A stretch of DNA of 44,783 nt from an uncultured bacterium (GCA_949298795.1 CASFXV010000011.1:1-44783), one strand, 5' to 3'. Numbered from the stretch's first letter, positions 22,200-30,963 are shown. A program made the numbers and translations. The notes: generated from the letters alone by a model not told the origin.

Positions 22200-24227
22200 T
22201 TACAGCTGGTTGGTCAGCGCGTCCACCAAGAAAGAGGCCCAGCCGATGTCCAACTCCTGCGTCATGGGTTTGGAGTGGGTAAAATCCTTCTCAAACAGGC
22301 GTTGTTCCAACTCGGCCACAAAGGCGGGGTCGTCTATCCCCAGGCTCATTTCGCTGTTTATAAACAGGCTCATTTTGTCAAAATTGGCTGAACCCACCAC
22401 CGCCCACCCGTCATACAGGGCGGCTTTTACATGGCTCATGCCGTTGTAAAAATACACTTTTACCCCGTTGTTAAAAAGCTGGTTGGCCTTAATGCGGTTG
22501 TTGGCGTCCATAATGCCGATGTCGTTCTCACCCGGCAAAATAACGCGCACGTCCACCCCGCGCCCGCGGGCTTTAATCAGTTCATCCACTATCCGGTCAT
22601 CTGAGAAATACGCATTTTGTATATAAATGCGTTTTTTGGCGCGGCGGATAGCCTCCCGCTGGGCTTTAAAGATTTCCGCATCGGTAGGTTTGGTGTACAT
22701 CAGGCGCACGTTTATCATACCGGGGACTTCTCGGTTTACGTCGCGGGAGCGTTTGCTGAACAGCTTGCGGTAGGCGGCGGCGTAATCTCCCCCCCAGCCG
22801 GTAAAAGACCAGGTTTCATAAAAATTCTTAACCAGCCGGCCCACCACCGGGCCTTGCAGGGCCAGCATCATGTCATGCCAAGTATAGCGGTATTCTTCCC
22901 CTATATTCATGCCGCCGGTGTAAGCTATTTTGCGGTCCACAATATATACTTTGCTGTGGTCAAAATTACTCCAGGTATTTAAATGGGTGCGGGCGGCGGC
23001 TTTGGATTTTTTTTCAATATAATCGTCTATGCTTTTGGGCATTTTAAAGTGGTCCCCGGGGGTAAATTCCGGGTCTTTGACGGAATTTAAAATGGTGTTT
23101 AACTCGTCCACTATCACGCGCACGTCAATCCCGTCGTTGGAGCGTTCACGCAGCATATCGGCTATTTTCAGGCCGTAAGGGTCCGCCGCAAAAATATAGG
23201 TGCGCACAAAAATAGACTCCTGCGCGCGCTGCATGGCTAAAATAAAATGCGGGAAAAATTCTTCCCCGTCAATAAGCAGGGTAACATGCGCCTTGTAATT
23301 TTGCCGGCTGACGTGCTTATCCAGCCATTTATTAAAATCTTGCAGGTCCATTTCCTCGCCAGAAGAAGCCAGCGGCGGCACTTGCTCCAAATCATTTATT
23401 TTAGGCGGAAGCGCGGTATAAAGCGTAGACGTACCCATGGAAACCAACCTGTGCGTAGACGTAAACGGTGCCTTAATCACCCCAAACAAATGGCTTTTTA
23501 CAAAAAAGGAGTAAATAAACGAGAGCGAAAAACCCAGCCCCGTCATTTCCTTTTCCACCTGGTAATAATCCGGCAGTTTCAACTGGATAATTTGGTCTTT
23601 TTCCACGTCTACATACAAAAAGGGAGACAAGGGAACGTTCTGCAGCGTAAGCAAATACTTTGTATAAGGCGCCTGAGTGGCAATAACCGCCTGTTTTAAA
23701 CGTTCATACAACAGCGTGCGAAACGCTTGGGAAGATACTCTGCCCACCAGTTTTACGTCTGCCGGAGCGTCATTTAACTCTACCAAATCCGCCGTGCCGT
23801 CTTGGCGGCGGTAAAGCATGGTTTCATAGTTTTGAATAAAAATTACCCGGCCTTCCATGGGGTTTTGCGGCAACAGGGAAAGAAGCGTATCACGCAGTAA
23901 AATAAACCAGTCCGTACCGGCCAAGGCCACCGCCTGCGCCTGGGCGGGGGTGGTTTTTCCGTCGGCCGCTTGAACGCTTAAACCCAATACACTCAGGCGG
24001 GGGTTTTCTTCCAGCTCTTTTAAATTGGCCTGCAAGTAAAAGCTTTTTCCTTCCATATCATAGCGGATAAACAATTTTTGGGCGGAAGTAAACGCTTGAG
24101 ACGGGTTGATTTGCCCGCCGTCTACGGCTTTTAACACCTGGCGGCCTTTGTGCTGCCGGGTGGCGCAGGCGCACAGCATAAAAGTTGCTAATAAACAAAA
24201 AATGAAATGGAAAATTTTCAACCTCAT
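22200..24227 (-). CDS. Phospholipase D-family lipoprotein (cardiolipin synthase-like)
   Basis: The 675-aa protein has a signal peptide with lipobox LCAC (Cys21), so it is a predicted envelope lipoprotein. Two complete HKD motifs are present: HSKVYIVD (424-431) and HVKAALYD (599-606), with GGMNIG and GSANFD after them, as in cardiolipin synthases and other PLD enzymes. Residues 25-300 are an additional domain I do not recognise. Standard cardiolipin synthase is inner-membrane anchored and about 480 aa, so a modified substrate or location is likely. The ATG has a -10 box only 6 nt upstream. Confidence 0.87.
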   Translation of the reverse strand: MRLKIFHFIFCLLATFMLCACATRQHKGRQVLKAVDGGQINPSQAFTSAQKLFIRYDMEGKSFYLQANLKELEENPRLSVLGLSVQAADGKTTPAQAQAVALAGTDWFILLRDTLLSLLPQNPMEGRVIFIQNYETMLYRRQDGTADLVELNDAPADVKLVGRVSSQAFRTLLYERLKQAVIATQAPYTKYLLTLQNVPLSPFLYVDVEKDQIIQLKLPDYYQVEKEMTGLGFSLSFIYSFFVKSHLFGVIKAPFTSTHRLVSMGTSTLYTALPPKINDLEQVPPLASSGEEMDLQDFNKWLDKHVSRQNYKAHVTLLIDGEEFFPHFILAMQRAQESIFVRTYIFAADPYGLKIADMLRERSNDGIDVRVIVDELNTILNSVKDPEFTPGDHFKMPKSIDDYIEKKSKAAARTHLNTWSNFDHSKVYIVDRKIAYTGGMNIGEEYRYTWHDMMLALQGPVVGRLVKNFYETWSFTGWGGDYAAAYRKLFSKRSRDVNREVPGMINVRLMYTKPTDAEIFKAQREAIRRAKKRIYIQNAYFSDDRIVDELIKARGRGVDVRVILPGENDIGIMDANNRIKANQLFNNGVKVYFYNGMSHVKAALYDGWAVVGSANFDKMSLFINSEMSLGIDDPAFVAELEQRLFEKDFTHSKPMTQELDIGWASFLVDALTNQL

Positions 24228-24233
24228 TTTTTT

Positions 24234-24242
24234 ATTTTAGCA
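24234..24242 (-). promoter_or_regulatory. Extended -10 promoter of the leaderless PLD lipoprotein gene
   Basis: The minus strand reads TGCTAAAAT, six A residues, then ATG. The transcription start is predicted on the start codon. Confidence 0.6.
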
Positions 24243-24263
24243 AATCCTGTATACGGCCCAATA

Positions 24264-24272
24264 TGCTACCAT
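24264..24272 (+). promoter_or_regulatory. Extended -10 promoter of the leaderless SIS-domain gene
   Basis: TGCTACCAT ends 6 nt before the ATG at 24279. It faces the divergent promoter of the PLD gene with start points only 52 bp apart, so the two polymerases compete for one site. Confidence 0.5.
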
Positions 24273-24278
24273 AAAGCC

Positions 24279-25013
24279 ATGAAACAATTTACCCACCCTT
24301 ATTTTAACGCCATAGCCAGCCTGCTCACAGAGCTGGACGGGGCCGAAGCCCCTTATATAGAAACCGCCTCCCAGTGGACGGCCCAAACGCTTTGCCAAGG
24401 AAATATTATCCACACCTTTGGCTGCGGGCACAGCCTAAGCCCGGCGCTGGAGCCGTTCCACCGCTCCGGCTGTTTTGCGGCGGTAAACGTTATTTTGGCG
24501 CCGGAACTGCAATTTATGCACGGTGCGGAAACCGGCACCCGTTTGGAAAGACAAGAAGGGTACACCCCCCGCATACTGGCCCAACACAACCTGCAAAAGG
24601 GAGACATTTTATTTGTGTTTTCCAACTCCGGGCGCAACCCGGCCGGCATTGACGCCGTTTTATACGCCAAAGAAAAAGGCGTAAAAACGGTAAGCGTATC
24701 GGCCAAGCACGCCCACCAAAAAAGCCATTCCCGCCACTCCAGCGGGCTAATGCTTTTTGACGCGGCGGACCTGGCGCTGGACAACCACTGCGCCGCCAAT
24801 GAAACCTGTTTGGAACTGGACGGCCTTCAGCTGGCCCCGCTTTCCACCGTGGCGGCCGGCGCCGTCTTTCACGCGGTGCTTTTCCGCGCGGCGCAAATAT
24901 TGGCTAAGCAAGGCGTCAAGTTGCCCGTATACCAAAGCAGCAACCTGCCGGGAAACGACGAAACTAACGAGCGGCTCAGCCAGCTTTACAAAAACCGCAT
25001 TAAGCATTTATAA
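24279..25013 (+). CDS. SIS-domain sugar-phosphate protein (UPF0309-like)
   Basis: This 244-aa protein has one SIS domain of the kind that binds phosphosugars: IIHTFGCGHSLSPALEPFHRSG, then LFVFSNSGRNPAGIDAVLYAKEKGVKTVSVSA, then SRHSSG. The C-terminal GNDETNERLSQLYKNRI matches the UPF0309 family. The physiological substrate is unknown. The ATG at 24279 is preferred over an upstream in-frame ATG (24207) that would lie inside the divergent lipoprotein gene. It sits alone between a divergent promoter and hairpins. Confidence 0.88.
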   Translation: MKQFTHPYFNAIASLLTELDGAEAPYIETASQWTAQTLCQGNIIHTFGCGHSLSPALEPFHRSGCFAAVNVILAPELQFMHGAETGTRLERQEGYTPRILAQHNLQKGDILFVFSNSGRNPAGIDAVLYAKEKGVKTVSVSAKHAHQKSHSRHSSGLMLFDAADLALDNHCAANETCLELDGLQLAPLSTVAAGAVFHAVLFRAAQILAKQGVKLPVYQSSNLPGNDETNERLSQLYKNRIKHL

Positions 25014-25032
25014 CGTCCTTATAAAAAAATAT

Positions 25033-25049
25033 CCCCGGCTAAGCCGGGG
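25033..25049 (-). terminator. Hairpin terminator, distal copy, for the GDSL esterase gene
   Basis: CCCCGGC / GCCGGGG with a TAA loop; on the minus strand it is followed by ATATTTTTTTAT. It may also end the rightward SIS-domain gene. Confidence 0.65.
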
Positions 25050-25064
25050 GCTTCCACATAAAAA

Positions 25065-25092
25065 CACAGCCCGGCTGTAACGCCGGGCTGTG
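25065..25092 (-). terminator. Hairpin terminator, proximal copy, for the GDSL esterase gene
   Basis: An 11-bp perfect stem (CACAGCCCGGC / GCCGGGCTGTG) has a 6-nt loop and is followed by TTTTT on the minus strand, 29 bp after the stop of the leftward gene. Confidence 0.8.
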
Positions 25093-25120
25093 TCTGCTTG
25101 TATTTGCTTATGGAATTTAT

Positions 25121-25723
25121 TTATAAATAAGGCTTTATGGCTTTATGTACTTTTTGCGCCACTATTTCATAACCGGCGGCGTTGGGGTGGATAGGGTCCG
25201 CCTTGTATTTGCTTTTGCCAAAAATGCCGTCCAAAATACCCGGCACGAAAAGGGCCTGTTTTTCTTTGGCAATTTGTTTGTACAGCTTGCTGTAACGCCC
25301 CATAGCCGGGTAACCGCCCGTGTCCACCAACACGGCAATGGCTCCGGCGGATTGGACTTCGTCCACTATTTGGCGTATGGCTTGCTCGGTCTGCAAGAAG
25401 GGAACACTGCGCATATAGTCATTTCCGCCAAATTCTATTAGCACCATATAGGGCTCGGCCTGTAATACCTGGGGCAGGCGGCTGGGCGCGTTGGCGGCCG
25501 TGTCGCCGGATAAGCCCAAATTAATGACGGGGCGGCTGACCATTTGGCTAAGCACAGCCGGGTAAGCACGGTCTTTCCCCGCGCCGTAGCCGGCGGTTAG
25601 GCTGTCCCCAAACGCCACAATGTTTTTGCCCGGGTTGCCTACATTTTTAATTTCCGTTTTCCCCCCGAACATAAACCACCCCGCGCCAAACAACAATAGC
25701 ATAAATAAAAAATATTTCCGCAT
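25121..25723 (-). CDS. Exported GDSL/SGNH esterase (TesA-like)
   Basis: The 200-aa protein has an N-terminal hydrophobic segment (signal peptide or anchor, residues 4-20). The SGNH blocks are present in order: block I FGDSLTAGYGAG with the nucleophilic Ser, block II LGLSGDTA, block III GGNDYMR, and block V DPIHPNAAGY with the Asp-His pair. This matches TesA-type lysophospholipase/arylesterases. It is monocistronic, divergent from cdd by 69 bp, and lacks a Shine-Dalgarno sequence. Confidence 0.93.
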   Translation of the reverse strand: MRKYFLFMLLLFGAGWFMFGGKTEIKNVGNPGKNIVAFGDSLTAGYGAGKDRAYPAVLSQMVSRPVINLGLSGDTAANAPSRLPQVLQAEPYMVLIEFGGNDYMRSVPFLQTEQAIRQIVDEVQSAGAIAVLVDTGGYPAMGRYSKLYKQIAKEKQALFVPGILDGIFGKSKYKADPIHPNAAGYEIVAQKVHKAIKPYL

Positions 25724-25729
25724 AAGTTT

Positions 25730-25735
25730 ATTATA
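25730..25735 (-). promoter_or_regulatory. -10 box of the leaderless GDSL esterase gene
   Basis: A perfect TATAAT on the minus strand ends 6 nt (AAACTT) before the ATG. Confidence 0.6.
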
Positions 25736-25758
25736 AAAAATATCCCGCCCGGCAGGGA

Positions 25759-25786
25759 TTGACTTTTCCGGCTGTTATTATAAAAT
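25759..25786 (+). promoter_or_regulatory. Promoter of leaderless cdd
   Basis: TTGACT, a 16-bp spacer and TAAAAT (25781-25786) lie 6 nt before the cdd ATG. It is one of the few promoters here with a good -35. Confidence 0.6.
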
Positions 25787-25792
25787 AAGAGT

Positions 25793-26230
25793 ATGAAGAA
25801 GCCGACGAAAAAAGACCTTCAAAATACCTTATTAAACGCGGCCCAGGCGGCGCGGGAAAATTCTTACTCCCCCTACTCCCATTTTAAAGTAGGGGCGGCG
25901 GTTTTGGCCCGCAGCGGGCGCATTTATACGGGAACCAATATAGAAAACGCTTCGTTTGGTTTAACCGTTTGCGCGGAACGAAATGCCGTATTTGCCGCCG
26001 TGGGAGCGGGCGAAAAAGAAATTTTGGCGTTGGCGCTGGTCAGCGGGAAATTGCCGGGGGCGAAAGTAAACTCCCCCTGCGGGGCCTGCCGGCAGGTGCT
26101 GGCCGAGTTTATGAAGCCCAACGCACCCGTTTATATGGGTATGCTGGAGGGCGCAAAACGTGTTGTAGTAAAAAAAGCTTTGAAAGACTTACTGCCGCTG
26201 ACTTTTCAACTTACTACCCATAAAAAATAA
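25793..26230 (+). CDS. cdd: Cytidine deaminase
   Basis: The 145-aa zinc enzyme deaminates cytidine and deoxycytidine to uridine forms in pyrimidine salvage. The zinc site is clear: CAERNA with Cys60 and catalytic Glu62, and PCGACRQ with Cys96 and Cys99. Length fits the small tetrameric class. Its products would feed the pyrimidine-nucleoside phosphorylase at 36540. The gene seems to be leaderless and is closed by a small terminator. Confidence 0.96.
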   Translation: MKKPTKKDLQNTLLNAAQAARENSYSPYSHFKVGAAVLARSGRIYTGTNIENASFGLTVCAERNAVFAAVGAGEKEILALALVSGKLPGAKVNSPCGACRQVLAEFMKPNAPVYMGMLEGAKRVVVKKALKDLLPLTFQLTTHKK

Positions 26231-26254
26231 AGGCGCGGGCAACCGCGCTTTTAT
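26231..26254 (+). terminator. Terminator after cdd
   Basis: GCGCGG / CCGCGC stem with a GCAA loop, followed by TTTTATTT. Confidence 0.75.
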
Positions 26255-26287
26255 TTAGGCAAGAGCTCAGCGGCTATGGGGGATATT

Positions 26288-27226
26288 ATGCTGCACACCA
26301 CATACAAAGGCCTAAACGCCTTTTATTTGGAAAATGACCAGCTGCGCCTTACTTTCCTGCCGGATTACGCCTGCAAGCTGGCCAGCTTGGTAAAAAAATC
26401 CACGGGGCGGGAATTTTTATTCCAAAGCCCTAAAGAAAAACTGACGCTTCCCCACTATGGGGCGCCGTTTAGCCAATTTGACTCAAGCGGATTTGACGAG
26501 GTTTTCCCCTCCATAGACGCCTGCCCCTACCCGGACGGAGAATACAAAAACATCCCCGTGCCGGACCACGGCGAAGTGTGGGCCATGAAATGGAAATGGG
26601 AACTGGCCCCCGGAGGAAATAAGCTGATTTCCTCTGTGCGGAGTGAAAATTTTCCGTATACGCTGTCCCGCTTAATTACGCTTAAGGATAATGAAATTAC
26701 CTTTCACTACACCTTAACCAATTTGGAAGAAGGCGGTTTTAAATTTATTTGGACGCCGCACTGCCTCTTGGCCTGCACGCCCAAAACCCGCCTGCTGATA
26801 CCGGATAATTTAACCCAAGTCATCACGGTGGAACACGGTACCAAACGCCTGGGCCCGTGGGGAACCCTGCACAATTACCCGCTGACTACCGATGTAAACG
26901 GCCTGCCGTTAGACCTGTCCGCCACGGAGCCCGCCAGCGCCAATAATTGCGAAAAGTTCTACTTCACGCAAAAAAACACCGCCGGCTGGTGCGGGGCCGA
27001 ACATACGGACAACGGAGATAAAATTATCTACCGCTACGACGCGGACAAAGTACCCTACCTGGGCGTATGGAAAACCCAAGGCGGCTACCGCGGGGACTAC
27101 AACATCGCTCTAGAGCCCTGCACCGGCGTGTATGACGATTTATACGTAGCAAACAAAATCAAAAAAGCGGCGGTGATCGCACCGCTGGGGCAGTACAACT
27201 GGCAGTTTAAAATCATTATTCAGTAA
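26288..27226 (+). CDS. galM: Aldose 1-epimerase family protein (GalM-like)
   Basis: This protein of 312 aa (316 if the in-frame ATG at 26276 is used) has the galactose mutarotase fold: SGFDEVFPSIDACPYPDG near the start, FTLTNL-type strands (FHYTLTNLEEGGFKFIWTPHCLLA with a candidate catalytic His), and a late Glu in NIALEPCTGVYDD. It would interconvert the anomers of galactose so that GalK receives the alpha form. The start at 26288 is chosen for GGGGGA upstream. It opens the operon galM-galK-galE-galT, 12 bp ahead of galK. Sequence is closer to the uncharacterised GalM-like branch than to classical GalM. Confidence 0.82.
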   Translation: MLHTTYKGLNAFYLENDQLRLTFLPDYACKLASLVKKSTGREFLFQSPKEKLTLPHYGAPFSQFDSSGFDEVFPSIDACPYPDGEYKNIPVPDHGEVWAMKWKWELAPGGNKLISSVRSENFPYTLSRLITLKDNEITFHYTLTNLEEGGFKFIWTPHCLLACTPKTRLLIPDNLTQVITVEHGTKRLGPWGTLHNYPLTTDVNGLPLDLSATEPASANNCEKFYFTQKNTAGWCGAEHTDNGDKIIYRYDADKVPYLGVWKTQGGYRGDYNIALEPCTGVYDDLYVANKIKKAAVIAPLGQYNWQFKIIIQ

Positions 27227-27238
27227 AGGGGATAACTT

Positions 27239-28420
27239 ATGAATCAAATGAACCAGATTGCGCTGAGAAATAAGTTTAATGAAGTGTTTAAAAAAACAAA
27301 ACTGTATTTTTTCGCCCCGGGGCGGGTAAATTTAATCGGGGAACATACGGATTATAACGGCGGGCACGTGTTTCCGTGCGCGCTGTCTTTCGGCACCCAC
27401 GTTGTATTATGCAAACGCGATGACCGCAAAATCAGGCTGCATTCTTTAAATTTGGCGCACCAAGGCATTATTGAAACGGATTTAGACCATGTGGCCTTTC
27501 ACCGCGAGCAGGACTGGGCCAACTATCCGCTGGGCGTACTGCATGTTATGCAAAACCGCGGTTACAATATAGACCAAGGTTTTGAAATGCTGTTTTGGGG
27601 AAATATACCGGCGGGGGCGGGGCTGTCCTCCTCGGCCTCTATAGAGCTGGCCACCGCCGTGGCGTTAAATACGGCGTTTCAGCTAAACATCCCGCAAATA
27701 GAACTGGTTAAAATGGGGCAGGAAGCGGAAAATAAATTTGTGGGCATGAACTGCGGCATTATGGACCAGTTTGCCAGCGGCATGGGCAAAGAAGACCACG
27801 CCATCTTGCTGGACTGCAACACCCTGCAATATGAATACGTACCGCTGAATTTAAAAGGTATTTCCATTGTCATTATCAACAGCAATAAAAAACATTCCCT
27901 GGTCAATTCCGGCTATAATGACCGCCGGCGCGAGAGCGAAAACGCCCTCAAAGCCCTGCAAACCAAGCTGCCCATTAAAGCGCTGGGGGAACTTTCCATT
28001 GAGGAGTTTGAAAAACACAAAGATTTAATTAAAGACCCCATTGAACAAAAACGCGCCAAACACGCCGTGTATGAAAACCAACGCACCCTGCAAGCTACCG
28101 AGTGCCTGCGCAAAGGAGACGTGGAAACGTTTGGAAAACTGATGAACCAGTCCCACATTTCCCTGCGTGACGATTACGAAGTAAGCTGCCCGGAACTGGA
28201 CGTCATTGCCGAAACGGCATGGACGGTGCCCGGCGTATTGGGCGCACGCATGACGGGCGGCGGATTTGGCGGAAGCGCGGTAGCCCTGGTGAAAGACAGC
28301 GCAGTAAAACAATTAATAGACACCGTGGGCAAAACCTATACGCAAAAAACCGGCCTCAAGGCGGATTTTTATATCGCCAAAATTGGCGGCCCGGCACGCC
28401 AAATGGAAAAAATTTACTAA
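27239..28420 (+). CDS. galK: Galactokinase
   Basis: The 393-aa GHMP kinase phosphorylates alpha-D-galactose at C1. Its signature GRVNLIGEHTDYNGG lies at about 28-42, the ATP-binding motif AGLSSSASIE in the middle, and GGGFGGS near the C-terminus. MDQFASGMG carries the catalytic Asp region. An AAGGGG ribosome site precedes the ATG. It is the second gene of the Leloir operon. Confidence 0.97.
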   Translation: MNQMNQIALRNKFNEVFKKTKLYFFAPGRVNLIGEHTDYNGGHVFPCALSFGTHVVLCKRDDRKIRLHSLNLAHQGIIETDLDHVAFHREQDWANYPLGVLHVMQNRGYNIDQGFEMLFWGNIPAGAGLSSSASIELATAVALNTAFQLNIPQIELVKMGQEAENKFVGMNCGIMDQFASGMGKEDHAILLDCNTLQYEYVPLNLKGISIVIINSNKKHSLVNSGYNDRRRESENALKALQTKLPIKALGELSIEEFEKHKDLIKDPIEQKRAKHAVYENQRTLQATECLRKGDVETFGKLMNQSHISLRDDYEVSCPELDVIAETAWTVPGVLGARMTGGGFGGSAVALVKDSAVKQLIDTVGKTYTQKTGLKADFYIAKIGGPARQMEKIY

Positions 28421-28470
28421 CGCGCCCTTTACTTTAACATAACGGAATTTTACCGTAACGGAGACAAACT

Positions 28471-29445
28471 ATGAAAAATATTTTGGTAGTAGGCGGGGCG
28501 GGGTATATCGGCTCCCACACTGTAAAAAGACTGGCTGAAAAGGGGTTTCACCCCGTGGTGCTGGATAACCTGTCCAAAGGGCATAAAGAAGCCGTATCCC
28601 AATACCCTTTTGAACTGGGCGACCTGGGGGACAAAGCCCGCCTGACGGAAGTGTTTAAAAAACACAAGATAGACGCCGTTATGCACTTTGCCGCGTTTAT
28701 TGAGGTGGGCGAAAGCGTAAAGGAGCCCTCCAAATATTACCACAACAACGTAGCTAAAGTGCTTAATTTATTAGACGCCATGGTGGAAAACAACATTAAC
28801 TATTTTGTGTTTTCTTCCACCGCCGCTACCTTTGGGGAACCCGTTAAGCCCAAAATAGACGAAACCCACCCCCAAAGCCCCATCAACCCGTACGGCAACA
28901 CCAAACTCATGGTGGAAAAAATGCTGGAAGATTTTGACACCGCCTACGGCTTAAAATCCACCGCTTTGCGTTATTTTAACGCCAGCGGGGCCGATGAATC
29001 GGGCGACATTGGGGAATCCCACACGCCGGAAACGCACTTAATCCCCATTGTGCTGCAGGCGGCCGCCGGAAAGCGCCCGTCCATTAAAATGTTTGGCGAC
29101 GACTACCCCACGCCCGACGGAACCTGCGTGCGCGACTATATCCACGTAAACGACCTAGCGGACGCGCATATTTTAGCCCTGGAAAAAATGTTTAAAGACA
29201 ACGTAAGCGAACGCTTCAACCTGGGCAGCGGAAGCGGATACAGCGTGGCGGAGCTCGTTAAAAAAGCTAAAGAAATTACCGGTATAGACTTTAAGGTAGA
29301 AGTGGCCCCACGCCGAGCGGGAGACCCCGCCGTTTTGGTGGCGGACAGCGCCAAAGCCCAAAAAGTACTGGGCTGGAAACCCAAATATGATTTAACCAAA
29401 ATCATTCAAACGGCTTGGAATTGGGAACAGCACCGCAAATTTTAG
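28471..29445 (+). CDS. galE: UDP-glucose 4-epimerase
   Basis: The 324-aa short-chain dehydrogenase-type enzyme interconverts UDP-galactose and UDP-glucose with bound NAD. GGAGYIGSH (8-16) is the Rossmann motif, SS-T at 115-117 and Y141-x3-K145 (YGNTK) form the catalytic set, and GTCVRDYIHVNDLADAH is the conserved GalE block. GGAG precedes the ATG. It lies 50 bp after galK and 8 bp before galT, and it also supplies UDP-galactose for LPS. Confidence 0.97.
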   Translation: MKNILVVGGAGYIGSHTVKRLAEKGFHPVVLDNLSKGHKEAVSQYPFELGDLGDKARLTEVFKKHKIDAVMHFAAFIEVGESVKEPSKYYHNNVAKVLNLLDAMVENNINYFVFSSTAATFGEPVKPKIDETHPQSPINPYGNTKLMVEKMLEDFDTAYGLKSTALRYFNASGADESGDIGESHTPETHLIPIVLQAAAGKRPSIKMFGDDYPTPDGTCVRDYIHVNDLADAHILALEKMFKDNVSERFNLGSGSGYSVAELVKKAKEITGIDFKVEVAPRRAGDPAVLVADSAKAQKVLGWKPKYDLTKIIQTAWNWEQHRKF

Positions 29446-29453
29446 GAGGAATA

Positions 29454-30959
29454 ATGAACATCTATTTGTTAATTGACCAGCTGATTGCCTACGCCATAGA
29501 CCAAGAGCTCCTGGCCCCGGCCGACGAAGTTTGGGCCCGCAACCAATTGCTTGATTTGCTGAAATTGAACGATTATTCCCCCTCCGGCTTTAAAGGGGCC
29601 ACGCCGGAGTTTCCCTGTGAAATCCTGTCAAAAATTTGTGACTGGGCCGCCAAACAAAAACTCTTTGAGCCGGACACCGTCACCCAGCGGGATTTGTTTG
29701 ACACCAAATTAATGGGCGTGTTTGCGCGCAAACCATCGGAAGTGGAAAACGAATTTTTTGAGCTCTGGGCCCAAAACCCCAAAAAAGCAACGGATAAATT
29801 TTACCACGACGCCCGCGCCCTGGACTATATCCGCACCGCCCGCGTAGCCAAAAACAAACACTGGAAGGCCCGCACCCCATACGGCGCGCTGGACATTACG
29901 ATTAATATGTCCAAACCGGAAAAGGACCCGAAAGACATCGCCGCCGCTTTAAAAGCCGCGCCGGCTTCTTATCCGTCCTGCCTGTTATGCAAAGAGAACG
30001 AAGGCTACGCCGGCCGCACAAACCACCCGGCGCGCCAGAATTTGCGTTTAATTGGGCTGGACTTGCTGCAAGACGGAAAACCCTGGTTTTTGCAGTACTC
30101 CCCCTATGTGTATTACAACGAGCACTGCATTTTCCTTTCCGATACGCACGAACCCATGAAGCTGACTAAAAAAAGCTTTGAGCGTTTGCTGGCGTTTGTG
30201 GAAGTGTTCCCCCATTATTTTATAGGCTCCAACGCGGATTTGCCCATTGTGGGCGGCTCCATTTTAACGCACGACCATTTCCAAGGCGGGCGCTACGTAT
30301 TTGCTATGGAAAAGGCCCCCATAGAAAAAACGTTTAAACTGCCCAAATTCCCGCGCGTAAAAGCGGGCATAGTCAAATGGCCCATGAGCGTCATCCGCCT
30401 GCAAGGCAGCAAAAAAGACTTGGCTGAAGCGGCGGACTATATCCTAAAAAAATGGCGCGTTTACAGCGACCCCAAGGCCGATATTTTAGCCAAAACCGCA
30501 GGCACGCCGCATAATACGGTTACGCCGATTGCCCGCCGCCGCGGCAAAGCGTTTGAACTGGATATCGTGCTTCGCAACAACCGCACGACGGACGAGTTCC
30601 CGCTGGGTATTTTCCACCCGCACGAGGAAGTACACCACATTAAAAAGGAAAACATCGGCCTCATTGAAGTAATGGGCCTGGCGGTACTGCCCGCGCGTTT
30701 GGCTAAGGAACTGGCGGATTTAGAGCCGCTTCTTATTAAGAAAGATATAAAAGCCATACAAAAAGACCCAGCCTTAGCCAAACACGCCCCTTGGGCGCAA
30801 GAAATGCTGGCAAAATACACGTTTACCAAAACGAGCACGCAGGAAATACTGCAAAAAGAAGTGGGCAAAGTGTTTGCGCGCGTGCTGGAATACGCCGGCG
30901 TTTATAAACGCACGCCGGACGGAAAAGCCGCGTTTGACCGGTTTTTAAAGAAACTGTAA
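29454..30959 (+). CDS. galT: Galactose-1-phosphate uridylyltransferase, class 2 type
   Basis: The 501-aa protein transfers UMP from UDP-glucose to galactose-1-phosphate. It belongs to the long class-2 GalT family common in Firmicutes (about 490-500 aa), not the 350-aa histidine-triad E. coli type: N-terminal helical part, CLLCKENEGYAGRTNHPARQN, VGGSILTHDHFQGG, then FHPHEEVHHIKKENIGLIEVMGLA. The ATG at 29454 has AGGAGG upstream; a longer reading frame would begin inside galE. It is the last gene of the operon. Confidence 0.95.
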   Translation: MNIYLLIDQLIAYAIDQELLAPADEVWARNQLLDLLKLNDYSPSGFKGATPEFPCEILSKICDWAAKQKLFEPDTVTQRDLFDTKLMGVFARKPSEVENEFFELWAQNPKKATDKFYHDARALDYIRTARVAKNKHWKARTPYGALDITINMSKPEKDPKDIAAALKAAPASYPSCLLCKENEGYAGRTNHPARQNLRLIGLDLLQDGKPWFLQYSPYVYYNEHCIFLSDTHEPMKLTKKSFERLLAFVEVFPHYFIGSNADLPIVGGSILTHDHFQGGRYVFAMEKAPIEKTFKLPKFPRVKAGIVKWPMSVIRLQGSKKDLAEAADYILKKWRVYSDPKADILAKTAGTPHNTVTPIARRRGKAFELDIVLRNNRTTDEFPLGIFHPHEEVHHIKKENIGLIEVMGLAVLPARLAKELADLEPLLIKKDIKAIQKDPALAKHAPWAQEMLAKYTFTKTSTQEILQKEVGKVFARVLEYAGVYKRTPDGKAAFDRFLKKL

Positions 30960-30963
30960 AGAT

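Noticed and set aside
23247..23699. 150-codon plus-strand ORF inside the PLD gene
   Set aside because: Antisense to a domain-rich gene, with no ribosome site and unusual composition.
24207..24278. In-frame N-terminal extension of the SIS-domain gene
   Set aside because: It would start inside the divergent lipoprotein gene and upstream of the visible -10 box.
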